DNA of 64,000 nt, from NCBI RefSeq assembly GCF_008830185.1, contig NZ_WAGX01000007.1, forward strand, positions 186,001 to 250,000. The letters run 5' to 3'. Made by a program: the position numbers and the translations under genes. Below are positions 1-8,810 of this stretch, in pieces (the stretch's first letter is position 1; each line of letters starts with the position of its first letter). The notes under the pieces were generated by a model that had not been told where the DNA came from, did no database searches, and was given only the letters and a program-made list of their open reading frames with translations. Source of the stretch: Candidatus Galacturonatibacter soehngenii (lineage in GTDB: Bacteria; Bacillota; Clostridia; Lachnospirales; Lachnospiraceae).

Positions 1-1
1 T

Positions 2-1036
2 TTGGTTGCATATGGCGGAGCTGTTGTAGGAATTATCCTAGGTTTACTGGCAATGAAAGCAGGTAGTGTTAATTTCACACAAGGAATTTTCATAGTACTC
101 ATATCAGCTGAATTCTTTCTTCCTATGCGATTGCTTGGGTCCTTTTTCCACATTTCCATGAATGGTAATGCAGCAGCAGATAAAATTTTTCGAATTCTTG
201 ATTTGCCAGAGCAAGAAGAAGGAGGCAAGGAAGAAATTAAGATGGATACAATTTCTTTTGAGCATATCAATTTTTCGTATCCGCAAGCAAAAGAGCGTAA
301 GGTGTTACATAATATAAACTTTAAAGTTTGTCCAAATAAACTGGTTGCATTTGCAGGAGAATCTGGTTGTGGAAAGAGTACGATTGCTTCCCTTCTTATG
401 GGTGAACAAACCGATTACGAGGGAGAGATTTTACTTGGTGGACATCCATTGCATGAGGTAAGCAAAATAGTGAGGTACAAAAAAATCACAAGGATTAATC
501 ACAATAGTTACTTATTTGCAGGTACGGTAAAAAGCAACTTGCAAATGGGGAATCCAAATGCCAGTGACGCTAAGATGGATGAGGCTTTAAAAAAGGTTAA
601 GCTGTATGACTTTATCTATGAAAATGGAGGTCTTGATATGCAGTTAACGGAAAATGCGCAGAACCTATCAGGCGGACAAAAGCAAAGATTAGCACTTGCA
701 AGGGCAATTCTTCATGATAGTGATATTTATATATTTGATGAGGCAACATCAAACATTGATGTTGAAAGTGAAGAGCTGATTATGAAGAATGTGAAACAAA
801 TGGCAAAGGAAAAAACGGTTATTTTAATATCCCATCGATTAGCAAATATTTGCGATGCAGATGAAATCTTTATGATGGAAAACAAAAGTATAGTAGAAAA
901 TGGAACACACGAAGAGTTATTGCAAATAAAGGACGGTAAATATAAAAGACTGTATGAAAGTCAAAAAAAGCTGGAAGGATATGCGCTGTATTCAAAAGAT
1001 AGCACAATGTCTAACAACAGAAAGGTGGCATTTTAG
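2..1036 (+). CDS. ABC exporter subunit, permease-ATPase fusion (partial, 5' end outside window)
   Basis: The reading frame is open from the window edge, so the N-terminal membrane helices are missing. The last part of the transmembrane domain is followed by a full nucleotide-binding domain: Walker A GESGCGKST (about residue 119 of the visible part), signature LSGGQKQR (about 222), Walker B IYIFDEATSN and an H-loop SHR. The Q-loop region reads INHNSYLF, with His where Gln is usual, so this may be the weaker of two ATPase sites. It ends in TAG directly before the ATG of the next gene, another exporter half, so the two probably form a heterodimer. Family membership (type I exporter, multidrug or CydDC-like) is clear; the substrate is not. 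Confidence 0.9.
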   Translation: MVAYGGAVVGIILGLLAMKAGSVNFTQGIFIVLISAEFFLPMRLLGSFFHISMNGNAAADKIFRILDLPEQEEGGKEEIKMDTISFEHINFSYPQAKERKVLHNINFKVCPNKLVAFAGESGCGKSTIASLLMGEQTDYEGEILLGGHPLHEVSKIVRYKKITRINHNSYLFAGTVKSNLQMGNPNASDAKMDEALKKVKLYDFIYENGGLDMQLTENAQNLSGGQKQRLALARAILHDSDIYIFDEATSNIDVESEELIMKNVKQMAKEKTVILISHRLANICDADEIFMMENKSIVENGTHEELLQIKDGKYKRLYESQKKLEGYALYSKDSTMSNNRKVAF

Positions 1037-2743
1037 ATGAAAAGTACACAAAAACAACGCTCTGGGTTTGGAGTCATGCTTGGATTAATCGGTATGATAA
1101 AACCATTGATGGGATATATGATACTTGCTCTTACCATGGGTACTATAGGTAATTTATGCGCTACCTTTATTACTGTTTTTGGTGCATACGGTGTTATAAA
1201 AGCCGTTGCAACAATTAGTGGGAATGCAGCCTTTTTCGGAACTTGGTTTACGCTGACATTCAAAGAGGTATGTATCATTATGGCTCTTCTTTCTGTTGTA
1301 CGTGCATTTTTAAAATATGCGGAACAAGCATGTAATCATTATATTGCTTTTAAATTATTGGCTAGAATCAGAGATATGATTTTTGCGGCATTAAGAAGAA
1401 TTACGCCAGCTAAGTTAGAGGGAAAAGAAAAGGGGAATTTAATTTCCTTAATTACTTCGGACGTAGAGTTATTAGAGGTGTTTTATGCACATACTATTTC
1501 ACCGATTGCAATTGCAGTACTTACCAGCGTAATTATGGTTTGCTATATTGGGCAAGGAAGTTGGTTGCTTGGATTAATCGCTCTTATCTTTTATGTGCTG
1601 GTTGGGGGTATCATTCCAGTCATAAATGGAAAAATGGGAGAAGAAAAGGGAAGTACATATCGAAAATGTATGGGGGTGCTCAATACAATTGTTCTTGATA
1701 ATCTGCGGGGGATTGGAGAAATCCTACAATACAATCAGGCGCAGTCAAGAAAAGATAAAATGGAACTTCAAACAAAAGAGCTAAATCGCACACAAAAAGT
1801 ATTAAAAAAGCTTGAAAGCACGCAAGGAGCCATTACCAATACCATTATTATGCTTGGCGGTGCAGTCATGCTGACCATATCATGTTTTCTTGTTATGGAA
1901 GGGAAACTATCCTTTTCACAGGCATTACTAGCAACCGTAGCCATGATGAGTTCCTTTGGACCAACAGCAGCACTTGGAAGTCTCTCCAATAATCTGCATC
2001 AGACATTGGCTTGTGGTAACCGAGTATTAAACTTACTAGATGAAGAACCCTTGGTAAAAGACATAAAAGATGGAGTCTCTTTTAAAAATGGAACTTTAAA
2101 AGCAAAAGATGTCGTGTTTGCTTATCCAACCAATTGTAAAGAGAAGGTATTAAATCATTATTCAGAAACGTTTGAAAAAGGTAAAATCACTGGAATAATA
2201 GGACCGAGTGGTTGTGGAAAGTCAACACTTCTAAAATTATTTATGCGTTTTTTTGAAGCGGATGAAGGAAAGCTTACATATCAGGACTTGGATGTAAACA
2301 CCATTAATACGAGTGAGCTAAGAAACCACATCTCTTATGTCACACAAGAAACGCACTTATTTCAAGATACCATAGAAAATAATATAAGGGTTGCAAAAGA
2401 AGACGCCAGTCTAAAAGAAATTATTCTTGCGTGTAAAAAGGCATCCATACATGACTTTATTATGAAGCTACCAAAGGGTTACCAAACAAGATTAAGTGAG
2501 CTTGGGGAGTCCCTATCTGGTGGAGAAAGACAGCGTATTGGGATTGCAAGAGCATTTTTACATAATGCAGATATTTTGTTTTTAGATGAACCAACGAGTA
2601 ACTTAGATAGCTTAAATGAGGCGGTTATCTTAGAAGCGCTTGCAAAAGAAAAAGCAGATAAGACAGTTGTTTTAGTGTCACACAGAAAATCCACGATGGG
2701 AATCGCAGACAGGGTGATTGCTATGAATGAAATCGTACTATAA
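1037..2743 (+). CDS. ABC exporter subunit, permease-ATPase fusion
   Basis: This 568-aa half-transporter has a six-helix membrane domain (about residues 15-330) and a nucleotide-binding domain with Walker A GPSGCGKST, signature LSGGERQR, Walker B ILFLDEPTSN and a switch SHR. Unlike its partner it keeps a normal Q-loop (YVTQETHLF). The ATG abuts the stop of the upstream half-transporter, so translation is probably coupled and the products probably pair. Known relatives export drugs, peptides, lipids or thiols. Nothing here fixes the substrate. Confidence 0.9.
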   Translation: MKSTQKQRSGFGVMLGLIGMIKPLMGYMILALTMGTIGNLCATFITVFGAYGVIKAVATISGNAAFFGTWFTLTFKEVCIIMALLSVVRAFLKYAEQACNHYIAFKLLARIRDMIFAALRRITPAKLEGKEKGNLISLITSDVELLEVFYAHTISPIAIAVLTSVIMVCYIGQGSWLLGLIALIFYVLVGGIIPVINGKMGEEKGSTYRKCMGVLNTIVLDNLRGIGEILQYNQAQSRKDKMELQTKELNRTQKVLKKLESTQGAITNTIIMLGGAVMLTISCFLVMEGKLSFSQALLATVAMMSSFGPTAALGSLSNNLHQTLACGNRVLNLLDEEPLVKDIKDGVSFKNGTLKAKDVVFAYPTNCKEKVLNHYSETFEKGKITGIIGPSGCGKSTLLKLFMRFFEADEGKLTYQDLDVNTINTSELRNHISYVTQETHLFQDTIENNIRVAKEDASLKEIILACKKASIHDFIMKLPKGYQTRLSELGESLSGGERQRIGIARAFLHNADILFLDEPTSNLDSLNEAVILEALAKEKADKTVVLVSHRKSTMGIADRVIAMNEIVL

Positions 2744-2840
2744 AAAGAATATAAAGCGTAATAAATCGTGGTTCTTATACAATGCATTGGCAAGAAAAAG
2801 AACGGTCAGGCACAGCAAAGTGGATATAGGAGGAAACACG

Positions 2841-3173
2841 ATGAAAATAAATGAAAAAGTAGAGCAAGAGATTTCTGTGGTCGAAAAAATGATAGAGATT
2901 TATTGCCAGCAACATAAGCATACAAAAAAAGGATTATGTAAGGAATGTAATGAAATACTTACATATGCCAAAGGACAGATTAATCGATGTCCTCATATGA
3001 AAGACAAAACTTTTTGTAGTACATGTAAAACACATTGTTATAAACCAGTTATGAGAGAGAAGATACGAATGATTATGCGATATTCAGGTCCAAGACTTTT
3101 GATGTATCATCCGATTTTAACAATAAAGCATGGGCTTAATACATGGAATCAGAAAAAAGCAAATAAGTTCTAG
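2841..3173 (+). CDS. YgbA-like (nitrous-oxide-stimulated promoter family) Cys-rich protein
   Basis: The 110-aa protein carries the Cys pattern of the YgbA/PF11756 family: KGLCKECNEIL, NRCPHM and FCSTCKTHCY, ending in an RYSGPRLLMYHP motif. Relatives in enterobacteria are induced by nitric oxide and protect against nitrosative stress. Use in this organism is inferred. The ATG at 2841 is chosen because AGGAGG lies just upstream; an upstream in-frame start at 2727 would overlap the exporter gene and has no such site. The stop codon lies inside a large terminator hairpin. Confidence 0.82.
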   Translation: MKINEKVEQEISVVEKMIEIYCQQHKHTKKGLCKECNEILTYAKGQINRCPHMKDKTFCSTCKTHCYKPVMREKIRMIMRYSGPRLLMYHPILTIKHGLNTWNQKKANKF

Positions 3174-3204
3174 GAGATTGCATTGCAATCTCCTAGAACT
3201 TATT
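3162..3204. terminator. Bidirectional terminator, perfect 21-bp inverted repeat
   Basis: Two 21-nt arms (3162-3182 and 3184-3204) are exact reverse complements with one base between them. The repeat covers the stop of the YgbA-like gene and sits against the end of the convergent pfkB-type gene, so it can end transcription from both sides. Confidence 0.85.
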
Positions 3205-3209
3205 ACAGA

Positions 3210-4139
3210 CTAAGATAAGCGATTGACTATAACATCAGGCAGTAATTTTCTCATGTCATTTAGCTCAAAGCTTCCTGTAGCCATAGTTAGTGCATTTGCG
3301 GCGGAAACGGCTACACTGTAACGAAGTGCTTCTTCAATTGGAAGCTTTCTTGCAAGAGAAACAGCAAAAGCACCGACCATGGAATCGCCACAGCCTACGG
3401 TATTGACTGGGGTAATCTTAGGTGGTTTTCCATGAAATACACCTTCTTTACATATTAAGAGTGCACCGTCACCACCTAAAGATACAACAACATACTCAAT
3501 TCCTGTTTCGTGTAGCTTTTTGGCTGCCTCAATTACTTCTTCTTGATTGTGAATTGAGATACCAAGCAATGCTTCTAATTCCTCGCTGTTTGGTTTAATT
3601 AAAGTTGGGCAGGCTTTGATTCCATTCTTTAACAGTTCGCCACTGGTATCCAAAATCACTTGCTTTCCCTTTTCTTTGATTGTGGTAACCAAATGGGCAT
3701 AGAATGTATTTTCAACACCTTTTGGTACACTACCTGAAATGGTAATAACATCACTTTTATTAATTAAATCATTTAGTTTTTGAACCAATTGATTCACTTC
3801 GTCTGATGTGACAGGAGCGCCAGGCTCCAAAAATTCCGTAGAAGTGCCATCACTTGCAAGAATATTAATACAGCTTCTTGTTTCACTTTGTGTGTGGACA
3901 AAGTCTGTTAAAATGGCATGCTCCTTTAATAAATCTTCTACGTAGGCTCCTGCATGGCCTCCAACGAAGCCAGTGGCAATGATGTCCTCTCCACAAAGTT
4001 TAATTACTTTAGAGACATTTAAGCCTTTTCCACCGGCGGTGTTGGTGCATGTTTGTACGCGTGTTACACTATCTTTGGCAAAGTCTTTTACTACGTACGC
4101 TTTATCTATGGCGGTATTTAAGGTAATTGTTGTAATCAT
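3210..4139 (-). CDS. 1-phosphofructokinase-like PfkB-family sugar-phosphate kinase
   Basis: The 309-aa protein belongs to the PfkB/ribokinase fold and is closest in pattern to FruK and LacC: N-terminal MITTITLNTAIDK, substrate-binding GGKGLNVSKV, and the C-terminal anion-hole/catalytic motif NTVGCGDSMVGAFA. The family phosphorylates ketose 1-phosphates (fructose-1-P or tagatose-1-P/6-P) to the 1,6-bisphosphate. It is the last gene of a five-gene minus-strand operon that also encodes a class II aldolase able to cleave that product. The ATG follows GGAAAACGAT, with the upstream stop 10 bases away. Fructose versus tagatose specificity cannot be read from sequence. Confidence 0.88.
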   Translation of the reverse strand: MITTITLNTAIDKAYVVKDFAKDSVTRVQTCTNTAGGKGLNVSKVIKLCGEDIIATGFVGGHAGAYVEDLLKEHAILTDFVHTQSETRSCINILASDGTSTEFLEPGAPVTSDEVNQLVQKLNDLINKSDVITISGSVPKGVENTFYAHLVTTIKEKGKQVILDTSGELLKNGIKACPTLIKPNSEELEALLGISIHNQEEVIEAAKKLHETGIEYVVVSLGGDGALLICKEGVFHGKPPKITPVNTVGCGDSMVGAFAVSLARKLPIEEALRYSVAVSAANALTMATGSFELNDMRKLLPDVIVNRLS

Positions 4140-4148
4140 ATCGTTTTC

Positions 4149-5195
4149 CTATTTGCTATAGCCATTCCAGCCCGGAATTTCACCGTTTAAGTCCCAAAGA
4201 TCTTCCCAAGAGCCAGCACCCTCCCATAAAAATACTTGACCTTTGATTAAACGACAGTTTTTATCAACTGTGGCTAAAACCTTTAGCTCTTCTTCCGTTA
4301 ATGGATCTTCAAAGCTGCATCTTAAGTTACTCATATATTCATTTCTTTTAATGGAGAAAGGAATAGGGGAGTGACCTCTTTGTACTGCCCATTTTAAGCA
4401 GATAATAGCAGGATGCACACCATGAGCTTTTGCGATTTCTACCACTTCTGGTACTTCAATATCTGCAATGTCATCTTGTGTTTTGTCTCTATCTGGTCTG
4501 GTTGGAGAACCAATTGGACAAAAACCAATGATTTCAATGCCATTCTTTTTACAGTAGTCATATAGTTCAGGCTGTTGGAAGCAAGGATGAAGTTCCATTT
4601 CATTTACGGCAGGTTTTATTTTACAGTCTCTTAGAATAAGTTCTAATTTAGGAATGGTCACATTTGATACACCGATGTGTTTCACAAGTCCCATCTCAAC
4701 AAGTCTTTCCATTTGTCTCCAACATTCCATGAATTCTTCATGAATATATGGTCTGGATAAAGGATTTCTGGTATCCGCATCACATCCTGGTGGATGATAG
4801 TTAGGGAATGGCCAGTGAACAAAGTAAAGATCAAGATAGTCAAGTCTTAAATCCTTTAATGTTTTTGCAACTGAGTATAAAACGTCACCCTTGCCATGCA
4901 TGTCATTCCATAGTTTAGAAGTAATAAATAAATCCTCTCTTTTTACTCCAGCTTTCATTGCATTTTCAATAGCAATTCCAATTAAATCCTCGTTGCCATA
5001 GCAAGCTGCGCAGTCAACTAAGCGATATCCAGATTTGATTGCGTCTTCTACTGCATCGGCGATATCTTGTGCACTAAAGCGGTCTGAACCAAAGGTTCCA
5101 ATACCAAGTCCTGGCATTTTTGCGCCAGTATAAAGTGTTCTTTGAGGTACGAGTGATGGATCAATTGCATCTGTTGGTATTACATGTTCTCCCAT
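4149..5195 (-). CDS. Aldo/keto reductase
   Basis: The 348-aa NADPH-dependent oxidoreductase has the family hallmarks: GIGTFG near the N-terminus, LVDCAACYGNE (catalytic Asp and Tyr), ITSKLWND (catalytic Lys), VHWP (catalytic His region), and HIGVSN. The closest known types are aldose reductases. The start is the ATG at 5195, preceded by AAAGGAGAAAAAATT; an upstream in-frame start would add 11 residues lacking a ribosome site. Lying between a GatD-like dehydrogenase and a PfkB kinase, it may reduce an aldose to the polyol that the dehydrogenase then oxidises. That role is inferred. Confidence 0.88.
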   Translation of the reverse strand: MGEHVIPTDAIDPSLVPQRTLYTGAKMPGLGIGTFGSDRFSAQDIADAVEDAIKSGYRLVDCAACYGNEDLIGIAIENAMKAGVKREDLFITSKLWNDMHGKGDVLYSVAKTLKDLRLDYLDLYFVHWPFPNYHPPGCDADTRNPLSRPYIHEEFMECWRQMERLVEMGLVKHIGVSNVTIPKLELILRDCKIKPAVNEMELHPCFQQPELYDYCKKNGIEIIGFCPIGSPTRPDRDKTQDDIADIEVPEVVEIAKAHGVHPAIICLKWAVQRGHSPIPFSIKRNEYMSNLRCSFEDPLTEEELKVLATVDKNCRLIKGQVFLWEGAGSWEDLWDLNGEIPGWNGYSK

Positions 5196-5217
5196 AATTT
5201 TTTCTCCTTTATTTTTA

Positions 5218-6267
5218 TTATTTTTCACTATCGATTAATATTTTTCCTTTAACAGCGCCAGGTGTTTGAAACATTTTAAAAGCATCTGCAATCTGACTTA
5301 AAGGTATTTTCTTAAAAATAAGCGAATCATCAAATTTTAATTGACCCGTCTTATAGTAATAAGCAGCCAATTCCCATTCAGGACCAGGGAAAGGTGCAGA
5401 GTATGACATCCAAGAGCCAGTTAGCGTAAACTCTTTACGGTTCATGTTTTCCCACTCTTCTACAGAAAAGGTAAGATCCTTGGTTGGAGTACCGATAAAG
5501 CATACACCTGCTTTGTTGGCAGCTAGTTTAAATGCCATTTTCATGGTGGCAGTGTTTCCAGCTGTTTCATAAACATAATCAAAACCTTGGCCATCTGTTA
5601 TATCCATAGCTTGCTTTATATAATCTTCGTCTAATGTATTAATAACGTCTGTTGCACCAAGACGTTTTGCCAAATCAAGACGTTCATTAGCGATATCAAA
5701 AACAACACATTTTTTTGCACCAAAGATATTAGCCCATTGCATGGTAAGAAGTCCGATTGTACCACCACCTAAGATTGCAACGGTTTTCCCACCCTGATAA
5801 TCAAGACGCTGTAGGCCGTGAAGAGCTACTGTGGTTGGTTCAAAAAATGCGCCTTGTTCAAAGCTTACTTCTTTTTCAAATTTAACTGCATTTTTTTCAG
5901 GAACAACTACGTATTCTGCAAAACTTCCATATTCTCTAGAACCAATAAAACTATAATGCTTGCATAATGAATAATTTCCTTTTTGGCAATCCTCACACTT
6001 CATACATGGTACGAGAGGGACTCCAGCAACACGGTCTCCCGGCTGAAGACTAGTTACATGTTCGCCAACTTCTTCTATGGTACCTGAGAATTCATGACCT
6101 AATACATTTGGAAAGAAGTGACATGCATCGCCATTGACTCTTGGAATATCAGAGCCACATATTCCAGTATATTTTACTTTAATTAATACCTGACCAGCTT
6201 TTGGCTCTGGTTTTTTAATCTCTTCATAGCGAATATCTTCTCTTGCGTGAACAACTCCAGCTTTCAT
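5218..6267 (-). CDS. Zinc-dependent polyol dehydrogenase, galactitol-1-phosphate 5-dehydrogenase-like
   Basis: The 349-aa medium-chain dehydrogenase has the catalytic zinc site GICGSD and GHEFSG, the structural zinc cysteines CMKCEDCQKGNYSLC, and a Rossmann loop GGGTIGLL. The stretch FIGSREYGSFAEYVVV is very like GatD. Known relatives oxidise galactitol-1-P, sorbitol or similar polyols with NAD+. Because the operon has no PTS, a free polyol may be the substrate (inference). The ATG lies one base after the kinase stop, with its AAAGGAAAA ribosome site inside the kinase's last codons, which indicates translational coupling. Confidence 0.88.
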   Translation of the reverse strand: MKAGVVHAREDIRYEEIKKPEPKAGQVLIKVKYTGICGSDIPRVNGDACHFFPNVLGHEFSGTIEEVGEHVTSLQPGDRVAGVPLVPCMKCEDCQKGNYSLCKHYSFIGSREYGSFAEYVVVPEKNAVKFEKEVSFEQGAFFEPTTVALHGLQRLDYQGGKTVAILGGGTIGLLTMQWANIFGAKKCVVFDIANERLDLAKRLGATDVINTLDEDYIKQAMDITDGQGFDYVYETAGNTATMKMAFKLAANKAGVCFIGTPTKDLTFSVEEWENMNRKEFTLTGSWMSYSAPFPGPEWELAAYYYKTGQLKFDDSLIFKKIPLSQIADAFKMFQTPGAVKGKILIDSEK

Positions 6268-6268
6268 A

Positions 6269-7753
6269 CTATTTTCCTTTCTTGAATGTATCTTTTAAAT
6301 TCTGATACAACTCTAAATAAATTTCCATCATAGCTTGATAGGCTTTGTGATTTTCCATATTTGGTGTATGGCTTCTTGTCATAACAATGGTCTCTTTTAC
6401 TGCCTCTTCAAACCCTTCATAAATACCAACTCCCACACCTGCAAGAATGGCTGCACCAAGAGTAGTGGCAGTATCTGAGGTAGGTACCTTAATTACTTTA
6501 CCAGTAACATCGGATTTGATTTGTGTCCATAACAAGCTGTTTGCCGCACCACCCATGGCAATTAACTCTTGTATTTCTACGCCAACTTCCTTTGCTGTTT
6601 GTAGATTATGCTCTAACGAGTATGCAACTCCCTCCATAGATGCACGTATCATATGTCCTTTTGTTTTATCAAATCCAAGTCCATAATAAACACCCTTTGC
6701 ATCCGGGTCCCAGATAGGAGAGCGTTCACCAGCCATGTAAGGTAAAAAGATAACACCATCAGAGCCAGCAGGTACTTGCGATGCCAATTCGGTCAACTCA
6801 TCAAAAGAGGATGTTTTTGCAAATTCTTGCTTGAACCATTTTAGGACTCCGCCACCGCCAACACTTCCACCTTGCAAAAGCCAAAGGTCTGGAATTACAT
6901 GTGGGCTAAGAATCAGTTTTGGATGAGCAAGTGCCTCTTCTAAACAGATACTCATTCCTCCTGCTTGCCCACCTTGTTCTTGTGTTTGCCCTGCTTTATA
7001 CACGCCTGCACCTAAGGTACCACATGCTGCATCCAGTCCGCCAGCAACGACAGGTGTACCTTCCATAAGACCTGTTTGACTTGCGGCTTTTTTTGTAACA
7101 CTTCCAATTACACTATGGCAATCATAGATATCTGGGACTTTATCCAGAGAGATACCAAGGGCGTTTGCTAAGGAGGCATTGTAGCTACAAGTCTTTGCAT
7201 CAAAGAAATGAAGTCCATAGCCTTGTGATTTATCCTGTGTGAACGTACCGGTTAGCTTTAGGGCAATATAACTGTTGCTTTGTAAAAACTTATAGGTCTT
7301 TTCATAAATATCTGGTAAATTTTCCTTAAACCACAAAATCTTAGGAGTGGTATAAGCAGGCTCAAATGCATTTCCTGCAATTTGAAAAATAGTATCAAAG
7401 CCAAGTTCTTTTGTTACTTTGGTAGAAATATGTCTTGCTCTTGTATCCATCCAAATCGGTGTGTTGTGTAAGCAATTACCGTCTTTGTCAACAGGGATAG
7501 CAGACCAACTTTGCCCATCAATGCCGATCCCAACGATATTAGAAGGATTGATATTACCTTTTTGCAAAGCATCTTTGATGGAGGTACAAATGCTTTCATA
7601 CCATTCATCTGGATTTTGCTCTACCCATCCAGGATTTGGATAATATAGATTATAGCTTTGACTTGATTGTGCCAATACATTTCCCTTTTTATCAAATACA
7701 GCAACCTTACAAGCAGATGTCCCTATATCGATACCAAGTAATAGCTTTTCCAT
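6269..7753 (-). CDS. FGGY-family carbohydrate kinase (xylulokinase-like)
   Basis: The 494-aa FGGY kinase has the N-terminal phosphate-binding motif GIDIGTSACK, the sugar-binding segment IGIDGQSWS and IWMDTRA, and the second-domain motif GGAANSLLWTQIKSDV. General pattern and length match xylulokinases, but members of the family phosphorylate many ketoses, at C5 (xylulose) or C1 (fuculose, rhamnulose). The following genes encode a ketose-1-P kinase and a bisphosphate aldolase, so C1 phosphorylation of a ketohexose is possible here. The substrate is undetermined. Confidence 0.85.
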   Translation of the reverse strand: MEKLLLGIDIGTSACKVAVFDKKGNVLAQSSQSYNLYYPNPGWVEQNPDEWYESICTSIKDALQKGNINPSNIVGIGIDGQSWSAIPVDKDGNCLHNTPIWMDTRARHISTKVTKELGFDTIFQIAGNAFEPAYTTPKILWFKENLPDIYEKTYKFLQSNSYIALKLTGTFTQDKSQGYGLHFFDAKTCSYNASLANALGISLDKVPDIYDCHSVIGSVTKKAASQTGLMEGTPVVAGGLDAACGTLGAGVYKAGQTQEQGGQAGGMSICLEEALAHPKLILSPHVIPDLWLLQGGSVGGGGVLKWFKQEFAKTSSFDELTELASQVPAGSDGVIFLPYMAGERSPIWDPDAKGVYYGLGFDKTKGHMIRASMEGVAYSLEHNLQTAKEVGVEIQELIAMGGAANSLLWTQIKSDVTGKVIKVPTSDTATTLGAAILAGVGVGIYEGFEEAVKETIVMTRSHTPNMENHKAYQAMMEIYLELYQNLKDTFKKGK

Positions 7754-7782
7754 GTAAATCCTCCATAAAATAATAGTAAAAC

Positions 7783-8634
7783 TTATTTTGCTTTATTGTC
7801 GCAGCCACATACCTTCATACGATCCATAACTAATTGTTTTACGCTTTCCATTCCAGCCATGCCATATTTCTTAGGATCAATGGTGTTTGGATCTTCACTT
7901 AGAACCTTTTTTATACCTTGTGTATAGGAAGCACGAAGTTCCGTTGCAAAATTCACTTTACAGATTCCGCGCCTTATGCTTTCTTTAATTGCTTCGTCTG
8001 AAAGACCCGATGCGCCATGAAGCACAAGTGGAATACTGACCACCTTCTTAATTTCACTTAAGCGATCCAAATCAAGCTTTGGTGTACCTTCATAAAAACC
8101 ATGAGCCGTACCAATCGCAACCGCTAAAGAAGATACTCCAGTTCTTTCTACAAATTCTTTTGCTTCTAATGGGTCAGTATAACCTCCCATTCCACCATCT
8201 AAATCATCTTCTTTTCCCCCAACTTTCCCAAGCTCTGCTTCAACTGGGATGTGAGATGGTGCACAAGCATCTACTACTTTCTTGGTCATTTCAATGTTTT
8301 CTTCAAAGGAGTGATGAGAACCATCAATCATAATAGAAGTATAACCAACCCTTAAAGCTTTCATGGCAAGTTCAAAGTTACTTCCATGGTCAAGATGTAG
8401 AGCAACTGGAACTTTGGAATTCTTAGCAGCGGCTAATATCGTTCCATAATACAAGTCAAGTCCTGCATATTTTACGGTGGATGGAGTTGTCTGCATCATA
8501 ACTGGTGCATTTAACTCTTCTGCCGCAGCAAGTACAGCCATAACCATCTCCAAGTTTTCTACATTAAAGGCTCCAACTGCATAGCCTCCCTTTTGTGCAT
8601 CTAAAATCATTTGTTCTGATGTTACAAATGGCAT
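7783..8634 (-). CDS. Class II ketose-1,6-bisphosphate aldolase (GatY/Fba-like)
   Basis: The 283-aa zinc aldolase shows the metal and substrate motifs LHLDHGS (about residue 80), EAELGKVGG, GTAHGFY and LHGASGL, and NFATELR near the C-terminus. Class II aldolases of this size cleave fructose- or tagatose-1,6-bisphosphate to DHAP and glyceraldehyde-3-P. It is the first gene of the operon, with a GGAGG site eight bases before the ATG. A small hairpin (CTGCG/CGCAG) sits just upstream of that site. Confidence 0.9.
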   Translation of the reverse strand: MPFVTSEQMILDAQKGGYAVGAFNVENLEMVMAVLAAAEELNAPVMMQTTPSTVKYAGLDLYYGTILAAAKNSKVPVALHLDHGSNFELAMKALRVGYTSIMIDGSHHSFEENIEMTKKVVDACAPSHIPVEAELGKVGGKEDDLDGGMGGYTDPLEAKEFVERTGVSSLAVAIGTAHGFYEGTPKLDLDRLSEIKKVVSIPLVLHGASGLSDEAIKESIRRGICKVNFATELRASYTQGIKKVLSEDPNTIDPKKYGMAGMESVKQLVMDRMKVCGCDNKAK

Positions 8635-8810
8635 AATAACCTCCTTCTCCTGCGAGAAACGCAGTTTTTTGATGAGATATGTTGCAGATAAATGGTATCG
8701 TCCTACAACAAATTGTTGCTGTTATTTATTGATTAGCTGGTAAGAATCAACCAGTTAAAAACATGAAAAATTTATTGTGCTGCAAATTTATGAAAGGAAA
8801 AATGTAGCAT
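8635..8810 (-). promoter_or_regulatory. Leader of the aldolase-kinase operon with palindromes
   Basis: This spacer between the repressor and aldolase genes holds three small inverted repeats: CAACAA-T-TTGTTG (8706-8718), a CTGGT/ACCAG hairpin (about 8736-8756) and CTGCG/CGCAG (8650-8664) just before the ribosome site. No intrinsic terminator with a T-run is evident, so read-through from the regulator gene is possible. Which repeat is an operator cannot be decided from sequence. Confidence 0.4.
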
